A stretch of DNA of 64,000 nucleotides from contig DIYH01000046.1 of assembly GCA_002435755.1 (NCBI GenBank), positions 124,001 to 188,000 of the forward strand, read 5' to 3'. A program made the translations under genes and the position numbers. This document shows, piece by piece, positions 1 through 8,350 of this stretch; the first letter of the stretch is position 1; the number at the start of each line of letters is the position of its first letter. Source of the stretch: Flammeovirgaceae bacterium UBA6059 (GTDB lineage: Bacteria > Bacteroidota > Bacteroidia > Cytophagales > Cyclobacteriaceae). Under the pieces are notes generated by a model. It saw only the letters and a program-made list of their open reading frames with translations. It ran no database searches and was not told the DNA's origin.

Positions 1-424
1 TATCATAAAAGCCCTTCAAAATCACTTCTGATACTTTTTCACTAAAGAACTTGTCTCCGTCGCGTACCTTAGTGATTGCCTCAATCAATGTTTCTCTACT
101 TGAGTCTTTTGGTATGTATCCTCTTACTCCGGCTTGAATGGATTTTTTGACGTAATTCATAGTCACATCCATAGATAGAATGATAACTTTTAATTCCGGG
201 TATAAGGCTATCGCCTTCTCGCTTAGTGTGACACCATCCATAAGTGGCATATTGATATCAACTAAAAGTATATCTGGAAGCCCCTTCTCTAGCATCTTCA
301 AAGCTTCCACGCCATTCTCAGCCTCGCCCACCACCTCAATCTCCTCTACTGAACTAAGCATAGAAACTATACCTTGACGCACTAAGGCGTGATCATCTAC
401 TACTATGATATTAATTGTGCTCAT
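1..424 (-). CDS. NarL/FixJ-type response regulator, partial (3' end beyond window)
   Basis: The reading frame starts with ATG at 424 and runs off the window at base 1, giving about 141 residues, all receiver domain. Visible landmarks are the acidic pair in VVDDH near residue 10, the phospho-acceptor Asp in LVDINMP near residue 56 and the conserved Lys in YIPKDS near residue 109. The helix ending KVRDGDKFFS is the usual lead into a LuxR/NarL helix-turn-helix, which would lie outside the window. The start overlaps the 3' end of the kinase gene at 411-2222 by 14 bases. That kinase is of the HisKA_3 class, which normally pairs with NarL regulators, so this is very likely its cognate output protein. 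The DNA target is unknown. Confidence 0.9.
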   Translation of the reverse strand, partial: MSTINIIVVDDHALVRQGIVSMLSSVEEIEVVGEAENGVEALKMLEKGLPDILLVDINMPLMDGVTLSEKAIALYPELKVIILSMDVTMNYVKKSIQAGVRGYIPKDSSRETLIEAITKVRDGDKFFSEKVSEVILKGFYD

Positions 425-2222
425 CTAGTTCTTCTAGCGCCATTAACGGGAACAAACAATGAATGTTGGTGCCTTCACCTGGTACAGAATTCACGTCGAA
501 CAGACCATTAAACAGTAACGTCCTCTCTTTCATGTTCTTAAGACCGTTTCCCAATGAATCCACTAGATTTTCCTTAGAAAATCCAATGCCATCATCGCTA
601 ATGTCTAATTTAATATATTTCTCTGACCGATCAATGGTCAGCTTTACAGAACTTGCCTCCGCATACTTTACAATGTTGTTCAAAGCTTCTTGCACAATTC
701 TATATATCGTGTTGGCCAATTCCTGGGAAATATCCTTAAGATTGCTCAAACGCACATTAGGTGTTAACTCGGAAGACTGTCTAACGTCTTCGGCTAAATA
801 CTGAATTGCCTTATTGAGGCCATGTTCTTCAACTATTTTAGAAGATAAATTCTTAGTTATTCTACGCGACTCCTCAAGGATTAGGTCGATAAGCTCCTCA
901 ACATCCCCTACTCCATCTGGGTTATTTTCAGGCTCTTGACTCATGGACATTAATCGATATTTCGCGGCAACTAGCATTTGTCCAATACCATCATGGATCT
1001 CTCGGGATATTCTTCTTCGTTCTTGTTCTTGCCCACGATAGATGGATGATTTTAGGTTTCTCTGTTCAGTAATATCCTGAATCAGACCAAAAATGCTCTT
1101 GATTTTAGAATTCTCGTCGTAAACTATGCGTCCTGAACTTCGGACTGCCTTATGTTCTCCGCTTGCAAGTAGCATTCTATGCTCTACACTGTAGACAGTA
1201 TTTTTTCTGAAGAGTACTTCTTCAAATATTCTACGATCTTGCGGATGAATATTCTGCAAGTAATCGTCATAATTGAATTCGTCACGATGGAGTTCCAGAA
1301 TGTTTCTGAACCCTTGAGAGCAATCAAAGCGATCATTTTTTATGTCCCATTCAAAACTACCTATCACCCCTACCTTTTCAGCCTCTTCAAGTATGGCCTT
1401 GTTACGGACTAGTTCATCAGCATCTCTCTTCTTTTGAGTAATATCTGAAATAGTCCCCGACATTCGTAGTGGAACACCTATGTCGGAAGATTCAATCACC
1501 TTACCCAAAATCTGAGCAGACCTTTGTCCACCTTCCACCATAAATGATATTTCATATTGGAACGTCACAGACTTACCAGAAAGATGATCTGATAGTACTC
1601 TTTTCACCTCTTCGAGTTGGCTGCTACCGTCTAATTGTTTTGGCAGAAAATAATTAAACCTGATCTCCTCTGGCATATGCTCAATGTCAAGAATCTGCCT
1701 CGACCTCTGATTATAAACAATGGTCTCGTTAATAATGTCTAGATCAAAAGTGCCCATCTCAGCACCTGTTACCGCCAGTTCAAGCCTCTCCTTATTAATC
1801 TTAAGCTGCTCTTCCGCCTGCTGCTTTTGCTTTAGCACCTCAAATTCATTTACGGCTCTCTCGAGTGCAAAAGGTAGTCTTTCCAAGTTATTTTTTGACA
1901 CTAGATCGGTCACCCCTTGCTTGAGTGCTTCAACAGCTATTTCATCTCCCAAAAATCCAGAAACTACAATAAATGGTGCATCGATATCTACCTTTCTCAC
2001 TTCTGAAAAAGCGTCTAAGGCAGTGGTGCTAGGGAGATTATAGTCAGATATTATTACGGAAGGTTCGAATATCTTCAGTTCTTCAATGAAGCTTTCAAGT
2101 TTGTCAACCTTCCTGAAATCGAAATCATACTTTGCCCTTTTGAGGGTCATACGAATTATCTCTGCATCATCCAGATTATCTTCTAAGAGCAGAATCCTAT
2201 GCCTGTGTGAGGCTTCTATCAT
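411..2222 (-). CDS. hybrid sensor histidine kinase, REC-PAS-PAS-HisKA_3-HATPase
   Basis: A 603-residue cytoplasmic kinase with no membrane segment. Residues about 8-125 are a receiver domain (LLLEDN; Asp in IISDYNLPS). Two PAS regions follow (about 150-270 and 285-395), each ending in a PAC-like strand (SDITQKK, QDITEQR). The dimerisation helix has its phospho-accepting His near residue 410 in SREIHDGIGQ, typical of HisKA_3. The ATPase domain shows NIVKYA, DDGIGF and GNGLKNM. The N-terminal receiver suggests this kinase is itself an output of the upstream regulator/kinase pair, with the NarL regulator overlapping its end as target. The start ATG shares a base with the upstream stop (TAATG at 2220-2224), so translation is probably coupled. 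The signal sensed is unknown. Confidence 0.9.
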   Translation of the reverse strand: MIEASHRHRILLLEDNLDDAEIIRMTLKRAKYDFDFRKVDKLESFIEELKIFEPSVIISDYNLPSTTALDAFSEVRKVDIDAPFIVVSGFLGDEIAVEALKQGVTDLVSKNNLERLPFALERAVNEFEVLKQKQQAEEQLKINKERLELAVTGAEMGTFDLDIINETIVYNQRSRQILDIEHMPEEIRFNYFLPKQLDGSSQLEEVKRVLSDHLSGKSVTFQYEISFMVEGGQRSAQILGKVIESSDIGVPLRMSGTISDITQKKRDADELVRNKAILEEAEKVGVIGSFEWDIKNDRFDCSQGFRNILELHRDEFNYDDYLQNIHPQDRRIFEEVLFRKNTVYSVEHRMLLASGEHKAVRSSGRIVYDENSKIKSIFGLIQDITEQRNLKSSIYRGQEQERRRISREIHDGIGQMLVAAKYRLMSMSQEPENNPDGVGDVEELIDLILEESRRITKNLSSKIVEEHGLNKAIQYLAEDVRQSSELTPNVRLSNLKDISQELANTIYRIVQEALNNIVKYAEASSVKLTIDRSEKYIKLDISDDGIGFSKENLVDSLGNGLKNMKERTLLFNGLFDVNSVPGEGTNIHCLFPLMALEELDEHN

Positions 2223-2671
2223 TAGTCATGCTCGGGGACGAGATATTGGGGTGCAATATTGGTTGTTAACCAATATATACCAACGTTAACGATAGCATCA
2301 GAATATTGTTCAAAGTCCAGGGGCTTCACGATGTAGCTATTCACACCGAGATTATAACTTCTGAAGATATCTTGCTCCTCTTGAGATGAAGATAACATCA
2401 CAACCGGTATATGATCAGTAGCAGGATCCTTTTTGAGTAAGTCTAACACTTCCAAACCATTGAGCTTTGGCAGCTTCAAATCCAAGAAAATAACTTTAGG
2501 TTTTTGATTTATATCTCTTCCTTGAAACTCGCCTTGACCAAGCAAATAATCTATGGCCTCCACACCGTCTTTTATCCACATAAGTCGGTCCGCAAGATTC
2601 TTTCTTTTCAGTGAGCGAATGGTCATTTCAGCATCATCCGCATTGTCTTCTATAAGAAGGATATCAATCAT
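2222..2671 (-). CDS. single-domain response regulator, Rcp1-like
   Basis: A 149-residue stand-alone receiver starting MIDILLIEDN. It has the acidic patch EDN, the phospho-acceptor Asp in VIFLDLKLPKLNG, the Ser in MLSSSQ and the Lys in YIVKPLD. The longer loop and the pattern resemble Rcp1, the partner of cyanobacterial phytochrome kinases. An upstream in-frame start at 2725 would add 18 hydrophobic, non-homologous residues. The ATG at 2671 is preceded by a purine-rich AAGAAGAAATC and fits the family, so it was chosen. The gene lies between a membrane kinase (2800-4920) and the hybrid kinase, and is translationally coupled to the latter. It likely relays phosphate from the former. There is no DNA-binding domain. 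Confidence 0.9.
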   Translation of the reverse strand: MIDILLIEDNADDAEMTIRSLKRKNLADRLMWIKDGVEAIDYLLGQGEFQGRDINQKPKVIFLDLKLPKLNGLEVLDLLKKDPATDHIPVVMLSSSQEEQDIFRSYNLGVNSYIVKPLDFEQYSDAIVNVGIYWLTTNIAPQYLVPEHD

Positions 2672-2799
2672 GATTTCTTCTTGCAAGAAAAAAGAAATGC
2701 AAGTGCCACACAATAGGTAAATCACTTAACCTGATATGAAAATCGCGTATTCTTGCAAACATATATCAAACCTCGTGGCTTCATCAGACTCCAAATGAT

Positions 2800-4920
2800 C
2801 TAGGGATTTGGGAGGGTCACATGGAATATCGTTCCATTATCTATCTCACTCTCCGCCCAAATCTTTCCACCGTGCCTAGATACGACCCTTTCGGCTATAG
2901 CAAGTCCAACACCAGTACCATCAAACTCGTCTTGAGCATGAAGACGCTGGAACACACCAAAGAGCTTATTGTGATATTTCATATCAAACCCCACGCCATT
3001 ATCCTTTATGACAAACTCAGTACTATCACCATGATTTAGGCTATTCAACATAACTTCTGGATAGTCTTTACAAGAAGAAAACTTGAAAGCATTTGACAAG
3101 AGGTTACTAAACAACTGCCACAACAATGTTCTATCTCCATGAACTTGAGGCAGGTTATCTTGTAATTCGATAACAAACTTCTTTTCTGGATAGATAAGGA
3201 TCTGTTCCCTTACAATTTCAGATACAAGTGTATCGATATTTACTAGCTCCGTTACTTTCTGACGTCTGCTAATCCTTGAAATAGCCAAGAGGTCATCAAT
3301 CAAAACACCCATCTTGTTGCTATTTCTTATAATTACGCCTAGCAATCTATTGGCTTCATTATCTAATTCAGGACCATAGTCTTCAACTATTACCTTACTA
3401 AAACTATCTATAGCACGCAACGGTGCTCTTAAATCATGAGAAACAGAATAGCTAAACGCTTCTAACTCATCGTTAGTCTCCTTTAGTTTGGTTACTTGCC
3501 TTTCGAGCTTCTCATTGAGCTGTTTGATCTTCTCTTCATTGCGTAACCTATCGGAAATATCTTCTACCAAGCCCAATACAAACTCGGGTTTATCTTCTGT
3601 GTTTCTAAGGCTTGATACCGCTAACTTAACATCTACAATATCACCGTACTTATTCTTTCCTTTAAGAATAACTTCATAGTTATCAATAACACCTTGCTCA
3701 AGCGCTTGATACTTATCGTAGTGTTCGTCTTTACCTTCTAACAAATCACTGATTTTCAATTGATACAGTTCCGACTCACTATATCCTGAAAGCTTCTTAA
3801 AAACATCATTGGCCACTACTATATCTCCATTAAATCGCGTAAGCACTATGCCCATAGTGGCATTTTCAAAGATTTTTCTAAAACGCAATTCGCTCTGCCT
3901 CAATGCTTCCTCCGCTTGCTGTCTTTGTCTGTCTTTTTGCTCAAGACTAAGGAGATGGCTAATATTTCTGGCCATTAGCTCAATTAGCTCGAGTTCATAG
4001 TTTTCAAGACTATCATTACGAACACTTGAAGAAAAAAAATTGAGCGTACCGAATGTTTGATTTCCAACGAAAATTGGAGTACCGATAAATGACACCACCT
4101 TGATTGTGGAAAACTGATGGTGTTGGTCACCCGGTCTAAACAAAAATGACTTTGTCTGTCCAGATTCAATAATAGAGTAGCTCAGTGTTTTCTCTAGATC
4201 ATAGACCGTACCTGGTATAATCTCTGTCTTATCACCAAAAGAGTTTCTAATCAAAAGCTGATCGCCATCCACCTGAGTGATAATGGCAAATTGCATTTCA
4301 AATAACTGAACACCAGTCTGCAAATAATCATTGAGTACCTCTTCTATGCTGCCTCTATTGAGATTAAGACGGTGTAGCTGACGTAACGACTCTGTATACT
4401 TATCCCCAACTTTCTTCTCATTCTCGAGATTTGTTTTTAGAGATAGAATAATTAATGCGACAATGACCGAAAGAAACCACATGTCTGTGGAAATAGTCTG
4501 GTTCATTTCACCTGTAAAAAACTCGGGATGATAGATATCCAGATATATAAGGGCTGCTTCGAGTACTAAGACTCCTGCAACAATAATTCCGCGATAGCCA
4601 GGAGGTAAGATGATCACAATAGCAATCAATGAGCTGAAATAGAAATATCCAGCCCCCTGCACTCCGCCTAATGTAAACCAAATCACCATGTTGAGCGCAA
4701 GGATGATCAGAACCGTAGGGTAAAGGAGGGTGCGTCTTAGACCATAGGCCTGAGTATATAGAAAAACAGCCCCAAAATAGATGGCCCCTGAAATATCAAA
4801 ATAGATATTTATCTGATGGTTATTGGTAAAATCACCAATTAAACCATAGAGGTTGACACCAAATGCAAGGGCACATATGATCAGAAATATCCGCTGCTCT
4901 AACCGATTATTAGTATTCAA
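2800..4920 (-). CDS. membrane sensor histidine kinase with GAF and PAS domains
   Basis: A 706-residue kinase. The first about 165 residues form five to six hydrophobic helices. A GAF domain follows (about 185-335), then a PAS/PAC unit (about 345-460) ending in GLVEDISDRLR, a coiled-coil linker and a HisKA helix with the phospho-accepting His near residue 495 (SVSHDLRAPLRAID). The ATPase domain has NLLSNAFKFS, KDNGVGFD and GTGVGLAIA. The HisKA/ATPase part is of the type found in phytochrome-like kinases, matching the Rcp1-like regulator next door. The start codon is TTG: CAA at 4918-4920 reads TTG on the minus strand, and AGAAGG lies about 8 bases upstream. The ligand is unknown. Confidence 0.9.
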   Translation of the reverse strand: MNTNNRLEQRIFLIICALAFGVNLYGLIGDFTNNHQINIYFDISGAIYFGAVFLYTQAYGLRRTLLYPTVLIILALNMVIWFTLGGVQGAGYFYFSSLIAIVIILPPGYRGIIVAGVLVLEAALIYLDIYHPEFFTGEMNQTISTDMWFLSVIVALIILSLKTNLENEKKVGDKYTESLRQLHRLNLNRGSIEEVLNDYLQTGVQLFEMQFAIITQVDGDQLLIRNSFGDKTEIIPGTVYDLEKTLSYSIIESGQTKSFLFRPGDQHHQFSTIKVVSFIGTPIFVGNQTFGTLNFFSSSVRNDSLENYELELIELMARNISHLLSLEQKDRQRQQAEEALRQSELRFRKIFENATMGIVLTRFNGDIVVANDVFKKLSGYSESELYQLKISDLLEGKDEHYDKYQALEQGVIDNYEVILKGKNKYGDIVDVKLAVSSLRNTEDKPEFVLGLVEDISDRLRNEEKIKQLNEKLERQVTKLKETNDELEAFSYSVSHDLRAPLRAIDSFSKVIVEDYGPELDNEANRLLGVIIRNSNKMGVLIDDLLAISRISRRQKVTELVNIDTLVSEIVREQILIYPEKKFVIELQDNLPQVHGDRTLLWQLFSNLLSNAFKFSSCKDYPEVMLNSLNHGDSTEFVIKDNGVGFDMKYHNKLFGVFQRLHAQDEFDGTGVGLAIAERVVSRHGGKIWAESEIDNGTIFHVTLPNP

Positions 4921-5032
4921 TTTATGACCTTCTAGGACTAAAATTTAGGGTTTCGCAATAACGTGGCAATGTAATCACTTGTTTGTGAAAACTGCGATTA
5001 TCAAGTAGCTTCGCATCAAAAATACCCACTCC

Positions 5033-6244
5033 ATGAATATCCACGAATATCAAGCAAAGCAAATACTCAAATCATACGGTGTAACCATCCAGGAAGGTGT
5101 GGTAGCAGATACTCCTGAGAAGGCTACAGAGGCAGCCCGGCAGCTTAATGCTGACACAGGAACCGGTTGGTACGTTATCAAAGCTCAGATACATGCAGGT
5201 GGCCGTGGAAAAGGCAAAATCAATGAAACAGGCTCTAATGGAGTGGTACTTGCAAAGAGCCTGAATGAAGTGCCTGAAAAGGCAAAGGCAATACTTGGCG
5301 GAACTCTTGTCACACATCAGACTGGCCGTAGCGGAAAGGTTGTAAACAAGGTGCTTATTGCTCAGGATGTATATTATCCTGGTGAGTCTGAACCAAAGGA
5401 ATATTACCTAGGCATATTGCTCGATAGAGCTAAGGGATGCAATGTCATTATGGCGTCCACCGAAGGTGGTATGGATATCGAAACCGTGGCAGAAGAAACC
5501 CCTGAGAAAATCATTAAAGAGTGGATAGACCCTAATGTCGGTTTACAAGGTTTTCAAGCCCGGAAAGTAGCGTTTAAACTTGGACTGGAAGGCAATGCTT
5601 TTAAGGAAATGGTGAAGTTCATCTTTGCGCTTTACAAAGCGTATGAAGGAAGTGATTCTTCAATGTTCGAGATCAATCCTGTTCTTAAAACTTCCGATAA
5701 TAGGATTCTTGCTGTTGACGCTAAGGTTAACCTTGATGACAATGCACTCTTTCGACATAAGGACCTGGCTGAATTAAGAGATATCACAGAAGAGGACGAG
5801 CTTGAAGTAGAAGCTGGTCGTTCGGGACTTAACTATGTAAAGCTTGATGGGAACGTTGGCTGTATGGTGAATGGTGCCGGTCTTGCAATGGCGACTATGG
5901 ACATTATCAAATTGTCAGGCGGTGAGCCTGCGAATTTTCTCGATGTGGGAGGTGGAGCTAATGCTGAAACCGTAGAAGCTGGATTTAGAATTATTCTTAA
6001 GGACCCTAATGTTAAGGCCATTTTGATCAACATATTCGGAGGTATTGTGAGATGCGATCGCGTGGCAGCTGGTGTAGTTGAGGCTTACAAAAATATTGGA
6101 GAAATAAGAGTGCCGATCATAGTTAGGCTGCAAGGTACAAACGCTGAGGAGGGAGCCAAGATAATCGAAGACTCAGGTCTTAAAGTAACTTCGGCTATCG
6201 TATTGAAAGATGCAGCAGAAAAGGTTAAGCAAGTACTGGCCTAA
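5033..6244 (+). CDS. sucC: succinate-CoA ligase (ADP-forming) subunit beta
   Basis: A 403-residue protein collinear with SucC. It catalyses the substrate-level phosphorylation step of the TCA cycle (succinyl-CoA + ADP + Pi to succinate + ATP) with a SucD partner that is not in this window. The N-terminal ATP-grasp domain opens MNIHEYQAKQILKSYG and has the glycine-rich HAGGRGKGK and the metal-binding FEINPV segment. The C-terminal CoA-ligase domain has NGAGLAMATMD, FLDVGGGA and IFGGIVRCD. It is transcribed away from the kinase cluster. The stop is only 21 bases before tRNA-Arg and a terminator follows the tRNA, so co-transcription with the tRNA is likely. Confidence 0.97.
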   Translation: MNIHEYQAKQILKSYGVTIQEGVVADTPEKATEAARQLNADTGTGWYVIKAQIHAGGRGKGKINETGSNGVVLAKSLNEVPEKAKAILGGTLVTHQTGRSGKVVNKVLIAQDVYYPGESEPKEYYLGILLDRAKGCNVIMASTEGGMDIETVAEETPEKIIKEWIDPNVGLQGFQARKVAFKLGLEGNAFKEMVKFIFALYKAYEGSDSSMFEINPVLKTSDNRILAVDAKVNLDDNALFRHKDLAELRDITEEDELEVEAGRSGLNYVKLDGNVGCMVNGAGLAMATMDIIKLSGGEPANFLDVGGGANAETVEAGFRIILKDPNVKAILINIFGGIVRCDRVAAGVVEAYKNIGEIRVPIIVRLQGTNAEEGAKIIEDSGLKVTSAIVLKDAAEKVKQVLA

Positions 6245-6265
6245 TCACGAATCATAAAGAGTTTT

Positions 6266-6339
6266 GCACCCGTAGTTCAACTGGATAGAATACCAGATTT
6301 CGGCTCTGGGGGTTGAGGGTTCGAATCCTTCCGGGTGCA
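6266..6339 (+). tRNA. tRNA-Arg, anticodon TCG
   Basis: A complete cloverleaf can be folded by eye. The acceptor stem is GCACCCG with CGGGTGC, the D-arm is GTTC...GAAT, and the anticodon stem is CCAGA with TCTGG around a seven-base loop TTTCGGC. This puts TCG at positions 34-36, so it reads CGA and other CGN codons. The T-arm is GAGGG-TTCGAAT-CCTTC with one G-T pair, and the discriminator base is A. CCA is not encoded. The gene begins 21 bases after the sucC stop and is followed at once by a terminator. Confidence 0.95.
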
Positions 6340-6343
6340 CTTC

Positions 6344-6370
6344 AAACCTTCCTTTGGGGAAGGTTTTTTT
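6344..6370 (+). terminator. rho-independent terminator after tRNA-Arg
   Basis: AAACCTTCC (6344-6352) pairs with GGAAGGTTT (6358-6366) around a five-base loop and runs into a T tract ending at 6370. It starts four bases after the tRNA and would end a sucC-tRNA transcript. Confidence 0.9.
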
Positions 6371-6390
6371 ATTGAACTCAATCTAACTAA

Positions 6391-6456
6391 TACCAGATTT
6401 CTGTGCTGGGGTTGAGGGGCGGTGCGCTGCTGCGATCGAATCCTTCCTGGGTGTAC
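6391..6456 (+). pseudogene. decayed partial copy of tRNA-Arg
   Basis: From TACCAGATTT to the end, this stretch repeats the anticodon arm, variable region and T-arm of the tRNA at 6266. Changes are CGGCTCTGG to CTGTGCTGG, a 16-base insertion (CGGTGCGCTGCTGCGA) inside the T-arm before TCGAATCCTTC, and a 3' acceptor strand altered to CTGGGTGTAC. No 5' acceptor or D-arm can be found, and the anticodon stem no longer pairs cleanly. It cannot make a tRNA. It may be the scar of a tandem tRNA array or of an element that once integrated at the tRNA 3' end; no integrase is nearby. Confidence 0.75.
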
Positions 6457-6574
6457 TTTATGAGTCTCTGATTTATCTGCGACTTTCTTTTTCCTACCCC
6501 AATTGAGGAACACTGCCTTAAAACATGTCCTGCAATCCATTGCACATAAAGAATTCAGGTCAGTGGTTCGTTGA

Positions 6575-7150
6575 TTAAAAACTCATCCCGGAAAAACCCA
6601 TAAAGGCCATGGACAGGATACCCGCAACTACCAGTGCGGCTGGCACTCCTTTCATTGCCGTTGGCAGTTCAGCGAGTTCAAGTTGCTCTCTAAGGCTTGA
6701 AAAGAGGACAATCGCCAAAGTAAACCCTATAGCATTCGCGATAGCAAATACGACACTTTCTAGTAAGTTGAAGTCCTGCTGAATTACTAAAATCGCAACG
6801 CCGAGAATGGCACAGTTGGTAGTAATCAGCGGAAGAAATACACCAAGCGCGCGATATAACTCAGGACTAATCTTCTTTAAGACGATCTCAACAACTTGAA
6901 CTAAAAAGGCGATAACTAAAATATAGGCTACCGTCTGCAGGTAGGTAATTCCGAATGGAACGAGCAGAAACTGGAAGATCAGGTAGGTCACTATTGTTGC
7001 AATGGTCATTACAAAAAGGACAGCACCACCCATGCCTATAGCAGTAGAAGTACTTTTTGAAACACCTAAAAAAGGACAGATACCAAGAAACCTTGAGAGG
7101 ACAATATTGTTGATGAAAATGGCTCCAAATATGATCGCGAAATACTCCAT
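6575..7150 (-). CDS. rnfA: Rnf electron transport complex subunit A
   Basis: 191 residues, almost entirely hydrophobic with about six membrane helices, collinear with RnfA/RsxA. It carries the motifs NNIVLSRFLGICPFLG near the N terminus and LPLITTNCAILG in the middle. RnfA and RnfE form the inverted-topology pair at the core of the Rnf complex, which couples ferredoxin/flavodoxin:NAD oxidoreduction to Na+ or H+ movement. The ATG at 7150 (MEYFAIIFGAIF) is taken because the upstream in-frame ATG at 7207 adds a 19-residue polar extension lying inside rnfE. The gap to the rnfE stop is one base. It is the last gene of the nifJ-to-rnf string; no clear hairpin follows. Confidence 0.93.
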   Translation of the reverse strand: MEYFAIIFGAIFINNIVLSRFLGICPFLGVSKSTSTAIGMGGAVLFVMTIATIVTYLIFQFLLVPFGITYLQTVAYILVIAFLVQVVEIVLKKISPELYRALGVFLPLITTNCAILGVAILVIQQDFNLLESVVFAIANAIGFTLAIVLFSSLREQLELAELPTAMKGVPAALVVAGILSMAFMGFSGMSF

Positions 7151-7151
7151 G

Positions 7152-7766
7152 CTAAGCTGCTTTTTTTGCTTTCGTGGCAATTGACTTACGCCATTCGAAG
7201 AATGCAATAATGAAACCGAGGGCTATGAACGCTCCAGGTGCAAGAACAAAGACAAGCAGACCGTCACCTTCGAGTATCTTCAGGCCAAACAAAGAATAGC
7301 TACCCAACAACTCCCGGATTCCGCCTAAGATCACGAGAGCATAGGTAAAGCCAATGCCCATGCTCACACCATCAAGGAAAGCTGGAAACAAGTCGTTGCG
7401 ACTGGCAAACGACTCAGCTCTACCCAATACAATACAGTTAACCACGATCAATGGAATAAATAGGCCTAATTGCTCATGTAGGGCAGGTAAGTATCCCGCC
7501 ATTAACAGATCAACTACAGTCACAAAGCTCGCTATCACAACAATGAAACTAGGAATCCGGACTTTTGAGGGAATTAGATGCTTGATGAGCGAAATCACAA
7601 TATTGGACATGATCAATACAAATGTGGTGGCTAACCCCATCCCCAAACCGTTAATTGCCGTACTAGTTACGCCTAAGACCGGACATAGTCCAAGTAACAG
7701 TACAAACACGGGGTTTTCTCTACTAATACCTTTGGTGAGCTGAGTAATAATTGACCGACTACTCAT
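7152..7766 (-). CDS. rnfE: Rnf electron transport complex subunit E
   Basis: 204 residues, a homologue of RnfA with about six membrane helices. RnfE marks are ENPVFVLLLGLCPVLGVT, FIPLIVVNCIVLGRAESFAS and the Lys/Ala-rich tail KSIATKAKKAA. It forms the RnfA/E membrane core thought to hold an Fe-S centre between the two subunits. The start overlaps the end of rnfG by eight bases and the stop is one base from rnfA. The order here is B-C-D-G-E-A, as in many Bacteroidota and Clostridia rather than the E. coli A-B-C-D-G-E order. Confidence 0.94.
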   Translation of the reverse strand: MSSRSIITQLTKGISRENPVFVLLLGLCPVLGVTSTAINGLGMGLATTFVLIMSNIVISLIKHLIPSKVRIPSFIVVIASFVTVVDLLMAGYLPALHEQLGLFIPLIVVNCIVLGRAESFASRNDLFPAFLDGVSMGIGFTYALVILGGIRELLGSYSLFGLKILEGDGLLVFVLAPGAFIALGFIIAFFEWRKSIATKAKKAA

Positions 7767-8349
7767 TTTCCTTAATTATTTGAAGTTGATCGTAGGCCAC
7801 TTGCACTGCCTCTCCTACTGCCCTTGAAGATATAGTGGCCCCTGAGATACCATCTACCTGGCCGCCATCCTTGGTTACCTTCAGGTTAAACTTATCAGGA
7901 TACTTATTGACAAACTGCTCTAGAAACTCCGGCGCACTGATCTTGGAACCGAGACCTGGTGTCTCGCGATGAGTAAGTATCTGAACCTCACGGATCATAC
8001 CATCAAGTTTCAATCCAACCATTACCTCGATGCGACCACTATAGCCTTGATCACTGTAAGTCTTTACAGCATAACTTTCAATATTGCCCGCTTTTTTAGC
8101 TGGATAAAAGACGAGAGCATTAGGGTCATCTTCTACCCTCCTGCCATCTAATACACTGAAGGCTTCTGCCAAAGGGTCGTTATCAAACTCTACCACCGCA
8201 TTGATCGCTCTCAACTGCTTTTCCCTTTTTGCGGTAGCTATGGGCTCTAACGTCCACTCATAGACATAGCCTAATGAGAAGGCCGAAAGCAAGGTTACGC
8301 TACCTAGCGCTAAAATGAGATTAAGAAAACTTGATTTTGGTCCTGCCAT
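7759..8349 (-). CDS. rnfG: Rnf electron transport complex subunit G (FMN-binding)
   Basis: 196 residues. One membrane helix near residues 8-30 anchors a periplasmic FMN-binding domain. The covalent flavin attachment motif SGATISSRAV is clear near the C terminus; the Thr is the residue modified by ApbE in this family. THRETPGLGSKI is also typical. ATG at 8349 gives MAGPKSSFLNL; the longer frame to 8406 would lie inside rnfD and lacks homology. The gap to the rnfD stop is one base and the 3' end overlaps rnfE by eight bases. No ApbE flavin transferase is encoded in the window, so it must be elsewhere. Confidence 0.93.
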   Translation of the reverse strand: MAGPKSSFLNLILALGSVTLLSAFSLGYVYEWTLEPIATAKREKQLRAINAVVEFDNDPLAEAFSVLDGRRVEDDPNALVFYPAKKAGNIESYAVKTYSDQGYSGRIEVMVGLKLDGMIREVQILTHRETPGLGSKISAPEFLEQFVNKYPDKFNLKVTKDGGQVDGISGATISSRAVGEAVQVAYDQLQIIKENE

Positions 8350-8350
8350 C

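Noticed and set aside
6277..6540. An 87-residue open frame on the minus strand across the tRNA and its decayed copy
   Set aside because: It is the antisense of a tRNA, a common false gene, with no ribosome binding site or coding signal.
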